NCBI RefSeq assembly: GCF_000346465.2
Contig: NC_034009.1
Span: forward strand, 5,843,291 to 5,907,290
DNA: 64,000 nt
Origin: Prunus persica
Lineage: Eukaryota > Streptophyta > Magnoliopsida > Rosales > Rosaceae
Direction: 5' to 3'
Position numbers and translations under genes: made by a program. Under the pieces are notes generated by a model, which was given only the letters and a program-made list of their open reading frames with translations, ran no database searches and had not been told where the DNA came from. Below are positions 22,284 through 34,553 of the stretch, piece after piece. Each line of letters opens with the position of its first letter. Position 1 is the stretch's first letter.

Positions 22284-24555
22284 ATGGACTTGGAATCGAA
22301 TTACGAAATCGCCCCCACGGCCGAGTTCATTCAGAGCAACAAGTTCACCAGAGTCGCTTTACAGGTACGAGTTCTTCAATCTTCCTGTTGCGTCTTGTTT
22401 TCCTCTCAATTTTATTTTTCTTTTGTTTGCTTTTTTTTTTCCCCGGGAAACCAAACATCGAATTGAATTGTATTGAATTGAATGTCGTCTCAGTTCCCTG
22501 ATGAACTTCTGAAGGACGCGGTGAGAGTTGTGAGTGCGCTAAGGGCCAAGCTTCGAACACTGAGGGAATCCAACGCCGAGCAAAACGACGATGCCCCGGA
22601 AGTGGGCTTGTTCGTGATGGCGGACACGGCCTACGGTAGTTGCTGTGTGGACGAGGTGGGAGCATCGCACGTGGATGCTGATGCTGTTGTTCATTACGGC
22701 CACACGTGCCTCAGCCCGTGAGTGCTCTGTACTGGAAGTAATTTATGGTTGAAGTCTGGTTTGAGTTTTATTGTGTATGTTGTTGAAGGCTCATTCTCTT
22801 AGTTGGGTTTTGTTGGCAGGACTACGACGCTTCCAGCGTTCTTTGTTTTTGGGAAGACTTCAATTAGTGTGCCTGATTGTGTGAAGAATCTATCGCATTA
22901 TGCTTTGCCAAATGGGAGGCGGGTTTTGGTATGATCTTTGTTCACTTTTCACTTCTAGACTCATTAGGATTTGATTAAATGGGCAGTTTTTAAATGTTTT
23001 GGCTGATACTGAATCATCATTCTGGTTAGATCATCAAGTGCTAGAAATCATAGCTGTAATCAAAGAAAGAAGAGATTATGGATATGGAAGTTAAAACAAT
23101 AGATGATATGCAACTTAAATGATATTCTTACTTGATTTGAAGATCAATTATTCAGAGGAGTAGGATATTGAGGATGAATTTGTAGCCCATAATTTCTTCT
23201 TTTCTTTTGTTGAATTTAAATTTGGTAAATTTTTTATTTTTATTTTTATTTCAAAGGAGGGAAAAGAAAAGAACGGAGATGAAAACAGATAAATTCTAGT
23301 TGTATCCCATTGCATGAGTAATGAGTTAATTTTTGGCTAAAGGTGACAAAATGGTATTAAACTTGTAGCCCTTATACCCATCAGCTTACCACTTGATCGA
23401 GTCAGTGTTCAGCGTTGTTCATTCAGCATGAGAGAAAGATTGTCTCCTGCAGCAACCTCATCGTCCTTCTACCCATCAATTTTTTCTTTTTCTCTCAATC
23501 TTCTTTCTCCTTTATACTCTGCATTATTCTACCCATCATTCAGTTATTAAATATTGAAATGTAGATTATTGTCTATGCACATAATTTTCTATAAGAGACC
23601 AAGTACATTTTATTTTTTGGTTAGTTTACCAAATCTGACTTTCTATCCATCTGTAGGTCCTTTTTGGTCTGGATTATGCACATTCAATACAGAATATCAG
23701 AGAAAAATTTGCAGAAGTATGCGGGGCTGAATCCAAACCAGAAGTTCAATATGCTAATGTTATTTGCTCAGTTATGAATCCATCAAAAGGTTGTAAAGTC
23801 TCAAATGAGGTCCAGGGAACATCTGGCAGCCTCACTGATAATAATAGTTTTGGGACAGTATCAGCTGATACGTATAGCATTGGAGGCTTGGTCTGGAAAT
23901 TGCCTGAGGGACACAAGATGGACGATTACTTACTTTTCTGGATTGGTTCTAATAACTCTGCCTTTGCAAATATTGTTTTGACATATAATGGCTGTGAAAT
24001 AGGTACATAAACTACTTTCCTTTGTTTGTTCTGGTCTTGAGGTTGCAGCTTTCTTTTGTTTTTCTCTTGTGGATTCCTTATCCACTTGCTTGTTTCTTTG
24101 AATTTATAAAGTTTCTATTGAAAAAAAAGTGTGTAAACCACTACTTTCTTTTGTTATACATTTTTTTTGAGTATGTCTACATGCATGTGCGAATGCATCT
24201 CATATTCTGTTTTCTTGTGTCCTCAAACAATTTTTTTTTTTTTTGATGAGTTGTGCTGTTTCAGATGCATCATATAGTCCCGTACATCATATATCATACA
24301 TGTGGTGGTTCTTGGACTTTCGTTTTTCTTTTTTCTATATATTGGTGGATTTCATTTTTGCACAAATGAAGAGGGATATTTTCTCTATACATTTATTACG
24401 ATGGATGCATCATATCTGTAGTGCACACACATTTGATATTTTCCATTTAGGCAAATAGCTGTTTGCGTTCCCCTTTCTCCTTTTCTGACTGAGGCAATCA
24501 AAGTGTCTAGGACTCTAGCCACTTATGAACACTGTCTTCGAAAAGTAAATTCTGA

Positions 24556-24604
<49 letters not shown>

Positions 24605-27600
24605 CAGATTATCTTCTATGCGGACGTCTGGACGTTATTACCGTGCAGACGCCATATATTTTTTATTACCCCTCCCTGCTTTCCTCCTTGTTTACAATGG
24701 AGTCCGAGCGGTAATAACGTGCCGACGTCCGGATGAGAGAAGAATTTCAGTTTTCTCATCTTATTATATGCTGCCAAATCAAGCCACTACACTGCTATAT
24801 AAAAATATCCAGTCGGTACTGTAGAAGTACGCATCTTCACATCACTTTTTACAATGAAACACACCTGCAAACATTGGAGTCCGCATGCTAAACAATCTGG
24901 TCGTCCGGATAAGAGAAAAATCCTATATTATATGTATCCCAAAGTAACCAATTCCCCACAAGTCCTGTTCGCAGAGTAGGATGAAGTCTTTTTACTTGGT
25001 AAATGAACTCAGGGCACTTACGGTTCTCCCTTAGTTTGTCCAATATTTGGCAGAAGGAACTCAAGGAACAATATGAAAATATGATAATTGGTCCTGTCAT
25101 TTTTGTTTTCTTGGTTACGAATAGAAACTTGATTTATTGTGGGAAAGAAGATAAGGAGCCAGATTAAGATTTTCAAGTTTAAAAAGTTAATTTTCTTAAA
25201 GCACCTAGTATGTGGAAATTGATATGCTATTGATTATTCAATTTTTCATACTCAATCTTGTTTATAATTTTTGGTGGTTTTGGTTTTAGTCAGATATGAT
25301 GCCTCGGAATGCAGTATGGTGACCGACTTATCTCAACAAAGAAAGATTCTTAAGCGCAGGTATTATCTACAAAATCTTTGTACTGTTCCCTGTTTCCACT
25401 CATCTTTGCTCTTACAAGCACAATAATTGTGACATGATAGGCCGTGTGTTCCTTCCACCATGTGTTTTATTCTTGTTCCCTGTTTCCACTAATCTTTGCT
25501 CTTACAAGCACAATAATTGTGACATGATAGACCGTGTGTTCCTTCCACCATGTGTTTTATTGTTGTCATGCTCTTCTTTCATATGATTTATTGTGTGAGC
25601 AATCTCTCATCCAGATATTACCTAATGGAGAAAGCAAAGGATGCTAACATTGTTGGGATCTTAGTAGGAACCCTTGGTGTAGGTGAGTTCTTGTGTGGGA
25701 TCCTCTAGTCTTTATTTTTTATTAATCCACTGTGTTGAAATTGAGCAATCAGGTTGAATAGTTCTTGTAATGCACAGCTTGCTATTGGAGATCATTGATT
25801 GTTTTTTTTTTTTTTTTTTTTCACTTGAAATTAGTTTTTCAATATTGAACCATGTGTTGGTTAATTTCACACTATACCCATAGTGTTTCTGTATGTGCCG
25901 GTATTTTGTGTTTTTTTTTTCCTTTTCCATCTCAATTCTAATCTAGTAATTCATTCTGTAATTAATCATGATAATCATGAAATGTTTTGTTTTGTTTTGT
26001 TTTGTTTTTTTGCATTTCAGTATGGGTACATCTTATTATGTACCATTCAAGGACTTTAAATTACTCTATCTTAAATTTCAATTATGTTGGGATCCTTTCA
26101 GAAAAAGAAAAAACGAAATTCAATTAAGGGCACATTCTTTTACTGATGCATAACCGAGAGCCTAGAAAATTAATTAACTTTTTTGGCAATTATGATGCAG
26201 CTGGTTACCTGAATATGATTCATCAGATGAAAGTGCTGATTACAGGAGCAGGGAAAAAAGTCTATACTCTAGTTATGGGAAGACCAAACCCTGCAAAACT
26301 TGCCAACTTTCCTGAGGTCTGATACATGCAAGTAGATGCGTTCATATGGAATTTAGAATATTTGAAGTTCTAATAAGTTAATTGTAGATTTTTATTCGTG
26401 GCAGTGTGATATTTTCATTTATGTCTCTTGTGCCCAAACTGCTCTTCTGGATAGCAAAGAATATTTAGCTCCAGTAATTACACCTTTCGAAGCCATGCTA
26501 GCTTTCAACAGGTACCACATTAAATAAAGTCATACTTTATCGTACATTCAGTGCCATGAACTTAGGTTCCTTGTATATAGAATGGTTCCATATTTGCTCA
26601 TTGTCTTATGAACTACTTGCTACTTGATATCCCTCACATGAGATGATCTGTTATTACATATTCCTAAGTTGTGGATTCAAATTAGTATACCTTAAATGCT
26701 CCTAAGATGTGCATTGACAAGATGAATTAATTAGCTAGTTATCATTCCTCGTTTATCCCTGACCACTGAAAGTTCAAATTCTCACCGCAGAGGATGTCAG
26801 TGGACTGGAGAATATGTAATGGAATTCCGCGATTTGATTAATTCTTCTCCAGTGGAATCAAGGAACTTTTCTGAAGAAGCACGATTTTCCTTCTTGCAAG
26901 GTGGTTATGTAGAAGATTTTGATCCGCAAGGTAGTTCTCTTATTTTTCTAATTTATACAATTGTTATGGCATCATTGAGTGAAAAAATAGAAGACTTTCA
27001 ACATATAAAGTGACTCGTGTGTCTCTGAGAAATGAAGGATACTGTATGCACCTTCTCCCTCACCCCTTCCCTTTTTAAAAGACATTTGGATGATTAGCTT
27101 AATTTATTTTTCTTACCTTAGATTGATTGTTAGAGCAAAGAAATCTATGCTTTAAGTCCATATTTGTCTTAAGCTTCTATCCTCATTAGAAGTATGGATC
27201 AAATATTGCACTATCCACTGGCTTTTTCGTTGTGGTCTCGGTCAATTAAGGACAGGTTTATGCTGGTCCATCACAGTGCCATATAATGTGCTATTATCTG
27301 AGAAGTTGAACTTTTTTGGTGGAAATAAAAGGGTTTGTAGTTGAGCTGAGTAGTGCTATGATGGAAATTTTCTGGGTTCTATCGGTTGAAAAGAATAGTA
27401 GCATATTTGGGGGCGAGGAGGTGAATGTTTATGGGATAGGATGCGTTTCTGGGCTTCTTTGTGGGCATCTGTAGATTCGGAGTTTAAGGAGCTATATTTT
27501 CCTGCTATCTAGTCTGATTGGAAAGCGTCTGTTTTGCAGTCCTATGAAATTTCTGTTTTGTCTTTATGTTTTCCTTTAGGATTGAGGTCATGATGCAGAG

Positions 27601-28135
27601 TTTATGTGTAGTTTTCTTTCAGAAATGGACTCCTTGTTCACTTATGTTGTACTGTTATAATTTTTTTTAATAAGAGCTATGTTTCTTATAAAAAAATAAA
27701 AAAGTGAAGGGCAAAACAAAGTTTAATTGGGATTTATTGTTCGAGACCCACATGTAAATAATTACATTGGAGAACTGTTTATCATTTAGATATTGTGAGA
27801 CTAAAACTACGTTTTACCAAAAAGATTGTTATAAGGGTAGACATTTCAAACTTGGAAGTTCTGAAATTGTTGTATAACCAGGGAATGGTACTGAGGAAGA
27901 TAAGGAAGGAGCTCTTGCTTTAGCAAATGCGACAGAGAAGGTTCTGCAATTGCGTGATAACCCGAATTCTATAGTGAAAGGAACAGCTAAATCTGGTGCA
28001 GAGTTTTTAGCCACTCGATCCTATCAAGGTCTAGATATACATTACGACGGTTCCTTGCCAGAACCATATTTTATCGGGAGAAGTGGGAGGGCAGCAGGGT
28101 ATGAAGATGAGAAGAACGGGCATGAGAAATCATGA
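22284..28135 (+). CDS. DPH2: DPH2, diphthamide biosynthesis subunit 2 (ten exons)
   Basis: The product is 2-(3-amino-3-carboxypropyl)histidine synthase subunit 2. With DPH1 it makes the first step of diphthamide on elongation factor 2 in the cytosol, using S-adenosylmethionine and an iron-sulfur cluster. Exons by frame and GT-AG sites: 22284-22364, 22494-22717, 22820-22928, 23657-24002, 25290-25359, 25615-25682, 26201-26316, 26405-26511, 26791-26930, 27882-28135. All junctions keep phase and give 504 residues, close to the family length. Family landmarks are PDELL, DTAYGSCCVDEV (cluster Cys region), HYGHTCLSP, YVSCAQTALLDSKEY and GCQWTGEYVMEF. The start is the first ATG of the conserved N-terminus (MDLESNYEIAP). 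CT-rich 5' UTR at about 22084-22283. The gene looks intact. Copies of its last intron and exon recur at 29906 and 49540. Confidence 0.94.
24556..24603. repeat. (CA)n(TA)n microsatellite in DPH2 intron 4
   Basis: An ACAC run of about 36 bases followed by ATATATATA. It lies directly beside the possible MITE at 24604-24925. Confidence 0.95.
24604..24925. mobile_element. Possible MITE in DPH2 intron 4
   Basis: The left part GATTATCTTCTATGCGGACG and the reverse of the right part (GATTTTTCTCTTATCCGGACG) are similar, as are internal blocks around GACGTTATTACCG (24631) and GGTAATAACGTGCCGACGTC (about 24709). This suggests a small inverted-repeat element of about 320 bp. The target duplication is obscured by the microsatellite, so the boundaries are approximate. 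Confidence 0.45.
25384..25563. repeat. 90-bp tandem duplication in DPH2 intron 5
   Basis: The segment starting TGTTCCCTGTTTCCACT occurs at 25384 and again at 25474 with only a few differences, so the duplication is recent. It lies wholly in the intron and should not alter the protein. Confidence 0.9.
27240..27706 (+). mobile_element. LINE 3'-end fragment with poly(A) in DPH2 intron 9
   Basis: Degenerate translation resembles the C-terminal tail of a plant LINE ORF2 (a WLER-N-RIFGG-like stretch near 27380-27420). It is followed by a short 3' UTR ending AATAAGAGCTATGTTTCTTATAAAAAAATAA and an A-rich tail at about 27687-27706. The tail and 3' UTR end reappear at about 29920-29960 in the duplicated copy of this intron. 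Confidence 0.65.
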
Positions 28136-29521
28136 TCAAATTAGAAAAACGTGGAAAGAGTGGTTATGATGAAGACGTGCTTGAGGATGTGCCCTTAAGG
28201 AGAAGTAGATGTGTGGAAGGCAGCAGGTCTAGGCAGTCAGCCGAGAGGGGACAGGTAAATGAAAGAGCATACTCTTGATGTCTGCCTTGCAGCATGGAGC
28301 GCAGCTATCTGCCAATGATGAGATTCTGTAAGGGGAGAAACAAAAGGGGATTCTATTAGAGGCATGCCTTTTTGTCTCATCTATTTTTGTAGACATTTTT
28401 GGGTTTTTTGTTCTGTTTTCTATTGTGGTACGTAATTTAATGAAATAGTGACATGTAATGAGCAACCAAGGTCCTGTTTGATGGCTTTGTTTCATATTTT
28501 TTGGGTACTTTTCATGAAAGATATAGAAGAAAAATGAGAAGATAGCGAGAAGAGATACAATTTCATGTGTGGGAAGAAAAAACTGTATTCAGGTAGACTC
28601 ATAAAATAAAAACTAAGAACAGTAATAAATAGATTACTTTTTCTGTTTGGTTCATGAGAAAGAAGGTTTGGGACTGGGAAATTAATTGCTTTGCACAAAG
28701 AAAGATAGGGGAAAGTGAAGCCTTTCTCTTCCCTTGGGTTTTGTTTTTCTCCTCATGAGAAAGTTTGGGAAAATGAGTTAATATTAAATACATATTTTTA
28801 TGACCATATTGTCTCTACTAACAATTTAAAATTACAATATAACATGATTGCATTATTTTTTTCATTTGATTTCATATGGGTATAATTGAAAAATTAAACA
28901 AACTTTGTTTTATATTCCTACAAATATGTGAGAAAATAAAATGGTATTTCTTGATTACTTTATCAGGATTACCAAATATGAGAGATGAATCTCTATTTCC
29001 ATCTTTTGAAAAATAACGTGGAAAATAATTTCTCATTAAATTTGTTAAATGAACCAAATGAGAGGGTAGGTTTTAGATTTACGACTTTTCTCATTTCTTC
29101 CTTCCATTTCTTATCTCTCATCTGCTTTGTCTTCTATCCTCAAAAGTCCAGTCAATGGATGGGCCCCTGAGTGGTTTGTATTTGTACGATGGACGACTTT
29201 AATAAAAATCAATAAAAGTTTGAATTGAACACACATTCATTCCTGGACGGCATGACTTTATCTTTTATTTATTTAAAGAACTTGGGACAGCTTATGTAGG
29301 TAAAGTAATAATAGCTTGATTAATTATCACCGAAACCAATTTGCACGTCCCACATGCATGTCGAGGTCAACTCAAGTCATACGCGATTGCCGCTAAATGC
29401 AAGTCGGAAAATGAATTTCTAGGGAAGTTATTATGTGCATTAAAAACTCTATGTTTCTTTATAAATATCCAACAACAAATCTTAACCTTCATTCTCATTC
29501 TTCACTAAGCGCTTCACCAAA
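28136..29521. other. DPH2 3' flank and chitinase-type promoter region
   Basis: It begins with the DPH2 3' UTR. At 28329-28331 (TAA) and 28356-28358 (TTA) it holds the unoccupied versions of the Harbinger insertion sites used in the paralogous copy at 30640-39357. From about 29080 it matches the chitinase upstream region (shared CCTCAAAAGTCCAGTCAATG at 29140 and 41402), with a TATAAATATCC box at about 29461. No gene lies in between. Confidence 0.65.
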
Positions 29522-29899
29522 ATGGCTTTCTACAATACAATAAAACACCTTGTAAGCCTCATTGCCCTATTCTATGTAGCTGAAGCAGTGCTAAAAAATT
29601 TGACAGCACAAAGTTGTGGCTGTGCCCCAGAGATATGTTGTAGCCAGTATGGCGACTGCGGCAGCGGAGATGGTTACTGGGGCCAGGGTTATAAAGAAGG
29701 CCCTTGTACTAGCAGCGGTGGCAGCACAACTACCACACCAAGGAGCAATGGTAGTGGTGGTTCGTCGGTGGCTGATATTGTAACCCCAGAATTCTTCAAC
29801 AGGATCATTAACCAAGTGTTTAGGCCTAGTTTTTACGAATCCAAAATTAAAGCTAATTGGTCCAAGTACATGATTTGGGCTTTAATTGTACAAGTATAA
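29522..29899 (+). pseudogene. Truncated class IV chitinase pseudogene
   Basis: The start (MAFYNTIKHLVSLIALFYVA) matches the signal peptide of chitinases A and B, then follow a hevein-like chitin-binding domain and the hinge. Homology stops after FFNRIINQ at about 29819. The remaining ~26 codons are unrelated, so the whole GH19 catalytic part is missing. In the hevein domain two cysteines are lost (GYWGQGY where A and B have DYCGPGC), removing disulfides needed for folding. About 85 bp after the break the sequence becomes a copy of DPH2 intron 9, so the truncation coincides with a duplication junction. Confidence 0.9.
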
Positions 29900-29905
29900 G
29901 TCAAA

Positions 29906-30642
29906 TACTTATAATTTTTTTTATTTAATAAGAGCTATGTTTCTTATAAAAAGAAAAAGTGAAGGGTAAAACAAAGTTTAATTGGGATTTATTGTTCGAG
30001 ACACACATGTAAATAATTACATTGGTGAACTGTTTAGGTTTATTCTAATGCTTTTTCTCTTCTTCATTTGCACGTATTGTTTAAATTTGAATTCATTTGG
30101 ATATTGTGAGACTAAAGCTACTTCGTTTTGCCAAAAAGATTGTTATAATGGTAGACATTTCAAACTTGGAAGTTCTGAAATTGTTGCAAAACCAGGGAAT
30201 GGTACTGAGGAAGATAAGGAAGGAGCTCTTGCTTTAGCAAATGCAACAGAGATGGCTCTGCAATTTCATGACAACCCTAATTCTACAGTGAAAGGAACAG
30301 CTAAATCTATTGCAGTATTTTTAGCCACTCGATCCTATCAATGTCTAGATATACATTATGAAGGTTCCTTGCCAGAACCATATTTTATAGGGAGAAGTAG
30401 GAGGGCAGCAGGGTATGAAGATGAGAAGAACGGGCATGAGAAATCATGATCAAATTAGAAAAACGTGGAAAGAGTTGTTAAAATGAAGACGTGTTGGAGG
30501 ATGTGCCATTGAGAAGAAGTAGATGCGTGGAAGGCAACAGGTCTAGGCGACCGCTCGTGAGGGGACAAGTAAACGAAAGAGCATACTCTTGATGTCTCCC
30601 TTGCAGCATGGAGTGCATCTATATGAAACCGAGAATATGTAA
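29906..30642 (+). pseudogene. Duplicated DPH2 3' end (intron 9 tail, exon 10 and 3' UTR), copy 2
   Basis: This segment matches 27655-28331 of the DPH2 gene, including the LINE tail, the intron end, all of exon 10 (about 30196-30449) and the 3' flank. The exon reading frame is still open to the same TGA, with changes such as MALQFHDN for VLQLRDN. There is no upstream DPH2 exon, so it cannot make a working enzyme; spurious splicing is conceivable. It is interrupted at the TAA at 30640 by the first Harbinger element. Confidence 0.9.
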
Positions 30643-31250
30643 GAGCATTTCCAGCAGGGCTGGAAAACTCGGGCTGGGGGGGGTTGGGGTTTGGGGCAAA
30701 AAACGAAGTCCAGCAACAAAAGTCCAGCCCGGGCGAGAGTGGGGGCCACCAAAACGGGCAGGCCCGAAGGCGAAATCGGCCCGAGCTCGGGCCCGAAGTC
30801 TGGGACAAAATAGCTGACGCCAGCATGGCGTCAGCCCTGAAATTTTGAATTTTTTTTTACCGTTGGCGCGTGCATTGCACGCGCCACGCGCCAACGTTAA
30901 AAAAAATTTCAAATCAGCGCTACAGTGCCGCCAACGGCTCTTTGACACGTGGCGGCCTCTGGTCGCTCCGATTGGAATTTTTTCTTCAATCCAACGGCAG
31001 CCAATTTTTCTGCCAAAAAAAATTGAAAAAAAATCGAATTTTTTTTAAAAAAATCGAATTTTTTTTAAAAAAATACACAAAAATTACAGAATTTTTTGTG
31101 TATAAATACCAACCAATACTCTTCACTTTTAACACCAACTCCTCATATATTTTCTTCTCCTTCTACTATTGTTCACTTTCTCCTCAAATTTTATTCACTT
31201 TCTATTTAATATTTTTTCACTTTGAAGTTGTAATTTTTTTCTAGCATATT

Positions 31251-32353
31251 ATGGGTTCTTCTAATGAAAATGGAGGGGCATGGAGCATGATGGAAGATGT
31301 TAGCTTGTGTGAGGCTTGGGTCCAAGTTAGTCATTGTCCCGTAACGGGCAATGAGATTAAATTTTCTCATATGTGGAAAAAAATTCATCAAGCATTTTGT
31401 GAAAGGGCAATTGGTTCTACACGTACAGAAATGACATTATCTCGTAGGTGGAAAGTTCTTAATAAAGAGTTGGGGAAATGGAGAAATGCCTTAGCAAAAG
31501 CGATTGACAACCATCGAAGCGGAGAAAATCTTAGCAGTGAGGTAAATTATTTGTCATTTTTCTTCTATTAATTTCTATGTCATATTAATTTTTATTTAAA
31601 TGTTTCTTGCAATTTATATATTTTGTTAATATGTCTCTAGTTTTTTTTTAATACATGTTGTATTTTTTTATTATTTCTTTAATTTCCATTAGTTTTTTTT
31701 TACATGTTGCATTGCCAATATTTTAAAAATTCTCTTGCATTTCCATTTCATTTTTTTTATAGATTATACAAGCACAAATGTGGTTTGGTGCTACTGGCCA
31801 AGGGAAAAAAAGTTTCAACCATACCCATTGTTGGGAGGTGGTGAAGACTTGTAAGAGATTCCAAATTATTCCAACCGGTCCGACGGTAGTCTTGAACGAG
31901 ACTCCACTTCGTGAGACGCCGGCATCGGATTCACCTATGGATTCCCCGATGAATCTAGACTCACCCATTGAAAATGAACCAAGGCCTATTGGGAGGAAGG
32001 CGGCGAAGGCGAAGAGAGGGAGTAATTCTAGCAAGAATGCATCTCAATTTTTGGAGGAACTTTCAAAGCACCAAGCCATGAGAATTGAAATGGACTTGAA
32101 ACAACAAGAGCACGATATGGCTATTCAAGTAGAATATGCAAAAGAAAGGGAGTATGTACGCAAAGAAAGGGAGTATGTACGCGAACAAAACATTGAAAAA
32201 CAAGATCGGGAAACCATGGCCATGGATACAAGCCATATGTCCCCTGAAACAAAACAATATTGGAAGCTAGAACGAAGGGATGTTATGAGACGAAGACTTT
32301 TTCGTGACGATGGACCTAGCAACACGGATTGGTTAAATGATGGAAAACATTAA
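31251..32353 (+). CDS. Harbinger Myb/SANT-like protein (two exons), element 1
   Basis: Exons 31251-31541 and 31763-32353 join in phase (GAG|gtaaat ... tatag|ATT) to give 293 residues. The N-terminal half is a Myb/SANT-type trihelix domain with the spaced tryptophans W-S, EAW, MWKKIH, SRRW and LGKW. The C-terminal half resembles the NAM-associated domain common in plant Harbinger partner proteins, with the highly charged AKEREYVRKEREYVRE stretch and a DTSHMSPETKQYWKLERRD tail. In the family this protein binds the terminal repeats and brings the transposase into the nucleus. No disabling change is seen. A 282-bp solo-LTR-like insertion lies beyond its 3' end. Confidence 0.85.
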
Positions 32354-32388
32354 AATAGTTTGTTTACCTTTCATGTCTTAGTTTACTT

Positions 32389-32750
32389 GCCTTTGATTTC
32401 ATTGTATTTTTTGTTTTCTTTAATTCGTGTACCTTTGATTTCATTGTATTTTTTGTTTTCTTTAATTCATGTACCTTTCATTTCATTGTATTTTTTGTTT
32501 TGTTTAATTCATGTATTTTATTTTATTATTAGTTGTATTGCTTTTCTTTTAGTCAATAAAGAAAATATTCAACAAAAATCCTTTTTATTCAAAACATTCC
32601 ATACATAAAAAACAAACCACAACCAAAGCATAAAAAATAAACAACCCACAACCAAAGCATAAAACATAAACAACCCACAACCAAACCATAAAAAATAAAC
32701 AACCCACAACCAAAGCATAAAACATAAACAACCCACTCACAACAAAAAAT
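32389..32750. repeat. Short tandem repeats between the two Harbinger genes
   Basis: Around 32389-32520 a ~45-bp unit (CTTTGATTTCATTGTATTTT...) is repeated about three times. Around 32620-32750 a ~29-bp unit (ACCCACAACCAAAGCATAAA) is repeated about four times. Both sit in the convergent 3' region and are likely non-coding. Confidence 0.8.
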
Positions 32751-32863
32751 AAACAACATACAACATAAACATAATAATGTTGTAAATAATATTGGTGAAG
32801 CCCACATAAAGAAGAAATGATGGTGTTAGAAGTGGGATGATTAGTCAAAAGATGAAATTATAA

Positions 32864-33145
32864 TGTTGGGGAGAAATCATTATGTCTCCATTAGAAGCCT
32901 TTTACTTTGCCTATAAATAGGCTTGCTCATTCACTTGTAATACACACCAAAGAGAAGAGAAGAAAGAGTGAGGAAAGAAAGAACGGAAGAGAGAAAGAGA
33001 AAGAGTGGGAGTTAGAGAGAAGAGAAAGAGTGGAGTCTATCTGAGGAGAAATTATGTCAGTGTAAACACTACAAAGAGAAATATAATCCCACTCCCAATA
33101 TTGCAGTGGTACTTCTCATCAACTGATTATTCTAGTTTTATAACA
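32864..33145 (+). mobile_element. Probable solo LTR inside Harbinger element 1
   Basis: The segment starts TGTTGGGGAG and ends TTATAACA. It carries TATAAATAGGC (about 32910) followed by a purine-rich GAA/GAG leader, the same layout as the LTR at 57360-57931. The flanks TATAA and AATAA differ at one base of five, so the target duplication is only imperfect. No internal region or second LTR is present. Confidence 0.55.
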
Positions 33146-33260
33146 AATAAAATAAAAACAACTTCTTCACTTCACTTTATTCACCTTCATTTCCTTCATT
33201 GCCTTTCACCACCCATAAATGCTCCATCAAGTCAACTTGACGGTGTTCATGAATATACGA

Positions 33261-34553
33261 CTATTGCATCTCCGTGTAGCGATCAATCATACGAGGCATG
33301 AAACTACCGTCTCTAACCAACGGTTCATGCTGCACTGCTTCTCCATTTGGCCCCACTGGTTTTTCATAAATTCGTGTTAGGGCCGTGTCCATGGGATTTG
33401 GTTCATACACGTCATCAGCATCGTAACCATATTCATCTTCCACAATCATGTTATGGAGGATGATACAAGTCATCATTATACTCCTAAGCACCTCCTCGTC
33501 AAATAGACGTGCCGCGCCCCTGATAATAGCCCACCGAGCTTGAAGGATACCGAAGCACCTCTCAACATCTTTTCTGTACCCCTCTTGATAGCGAGCAAAA
33601 AAATTTTCCTTATGGGATCGGGGATGTGGAATTGTTTTCACAAATGTTGTCCACCTCGGGTATATGCCATCAGCTAGATAATACCCGGTCTGGTAGATGG
33701 TATTGTTAATTTCATATGTGATATTTTGGGCTTCACCTCTCAAAACATCATTGAACACCGGGGATTGACCTAGGACATTCAAATCGTTTTGAGATCCGGC
33801 AACTCCGAAGAAGGCGTGCCAAACTCATGTATCAAAACCAGCAACTGCTTCGAGGATGATACTTTTCTGCCCTTTTCTATTTCCGTAGTCCCCTTGCCAA
33901 GCAGTTGGACAATTTTTCCACTGCCAGTGCATGCAGTCAATGCTACCAATCATGCCAGGGAATCCTCGAGACTCAGCTTTTTGGAGAAGCCTTTGCAGGT
34001 CCCTAGGCGTAGGTCTGCGGAGGTAGTCTCTGGTGTACAGAGTTTCCACTGCATCACAAAATCGCACCAAGCTCTCCAAAATAGTGGACTTCCCCATCCG
34101 AGCAATCTCATCCACCTGATCAGCAGATGACCCATACGCCAACATTCGTATCACAGCTGTGAACTTCTGCTCTGGAAGAAGTCCCAAATTTCCAGCACAA
34201 TTTCTCTTTTGAACAAAATATTCATCATAATTGCAAATATCATGCATGATTTTATTGAACAAATGGGGTTGCATTCTATATCTCCCTCGAAAATGAACAT
34301 CAAAGTACAGAGATTGTGGGATAAAATAATCTTCCATAAGATTCTTACCCCGGGAATGTCTATGTCCGTCCACATTTGGGCGACGGCCTTCTCGTGAACC
34401 ACGGCGAGCCTGCTTTTCTTCCTCCAGCAAAGCAACTGCTATGCCAAGTTGCTCATCTAGTTCTCTCTGCGCCCTTTTGCTTGCAGCTCGTCTACGCATT
34501 CTTTCTCTAGTTTCTCGCTCTTGCCTCTCCAAAACCTCTTCCATGTCTGCCAT
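33261..34553 (-). pseudogene. Harbinger DDE transposase, one nonsense codon, element 1
   Basis: The minus-strand frame from ATG 34553-34551 to the stop at 33261 is 431 codons long, interrupted by one TGA at 33827-33825 (family pattern GFDTW-W; here GFDT-stop-VW). It belongs to the DDE_Tnp_4 family. The N-terminus is a charged helix, then a helix-turn-helix-like LTAVIRML...SADQVDEIARMGKST segment. The catalytic acids are in GSIDCMHWQW, SQNDLNVL and ERCFGILQARW. The enzyme cuts and pastes the element. One base change (TGG to TGA) is enough to explain its loss, so it was probably active recently, and read-through or a sister copy may still act. Confidence 0.9.

Noticed and set aside
22482..22721. 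Alternative start of DPH2 at 22482
   Set aside because: That ATG lies in intron 1; the conserved N-terminus starts at 22284 and splices to 22494 in phase.
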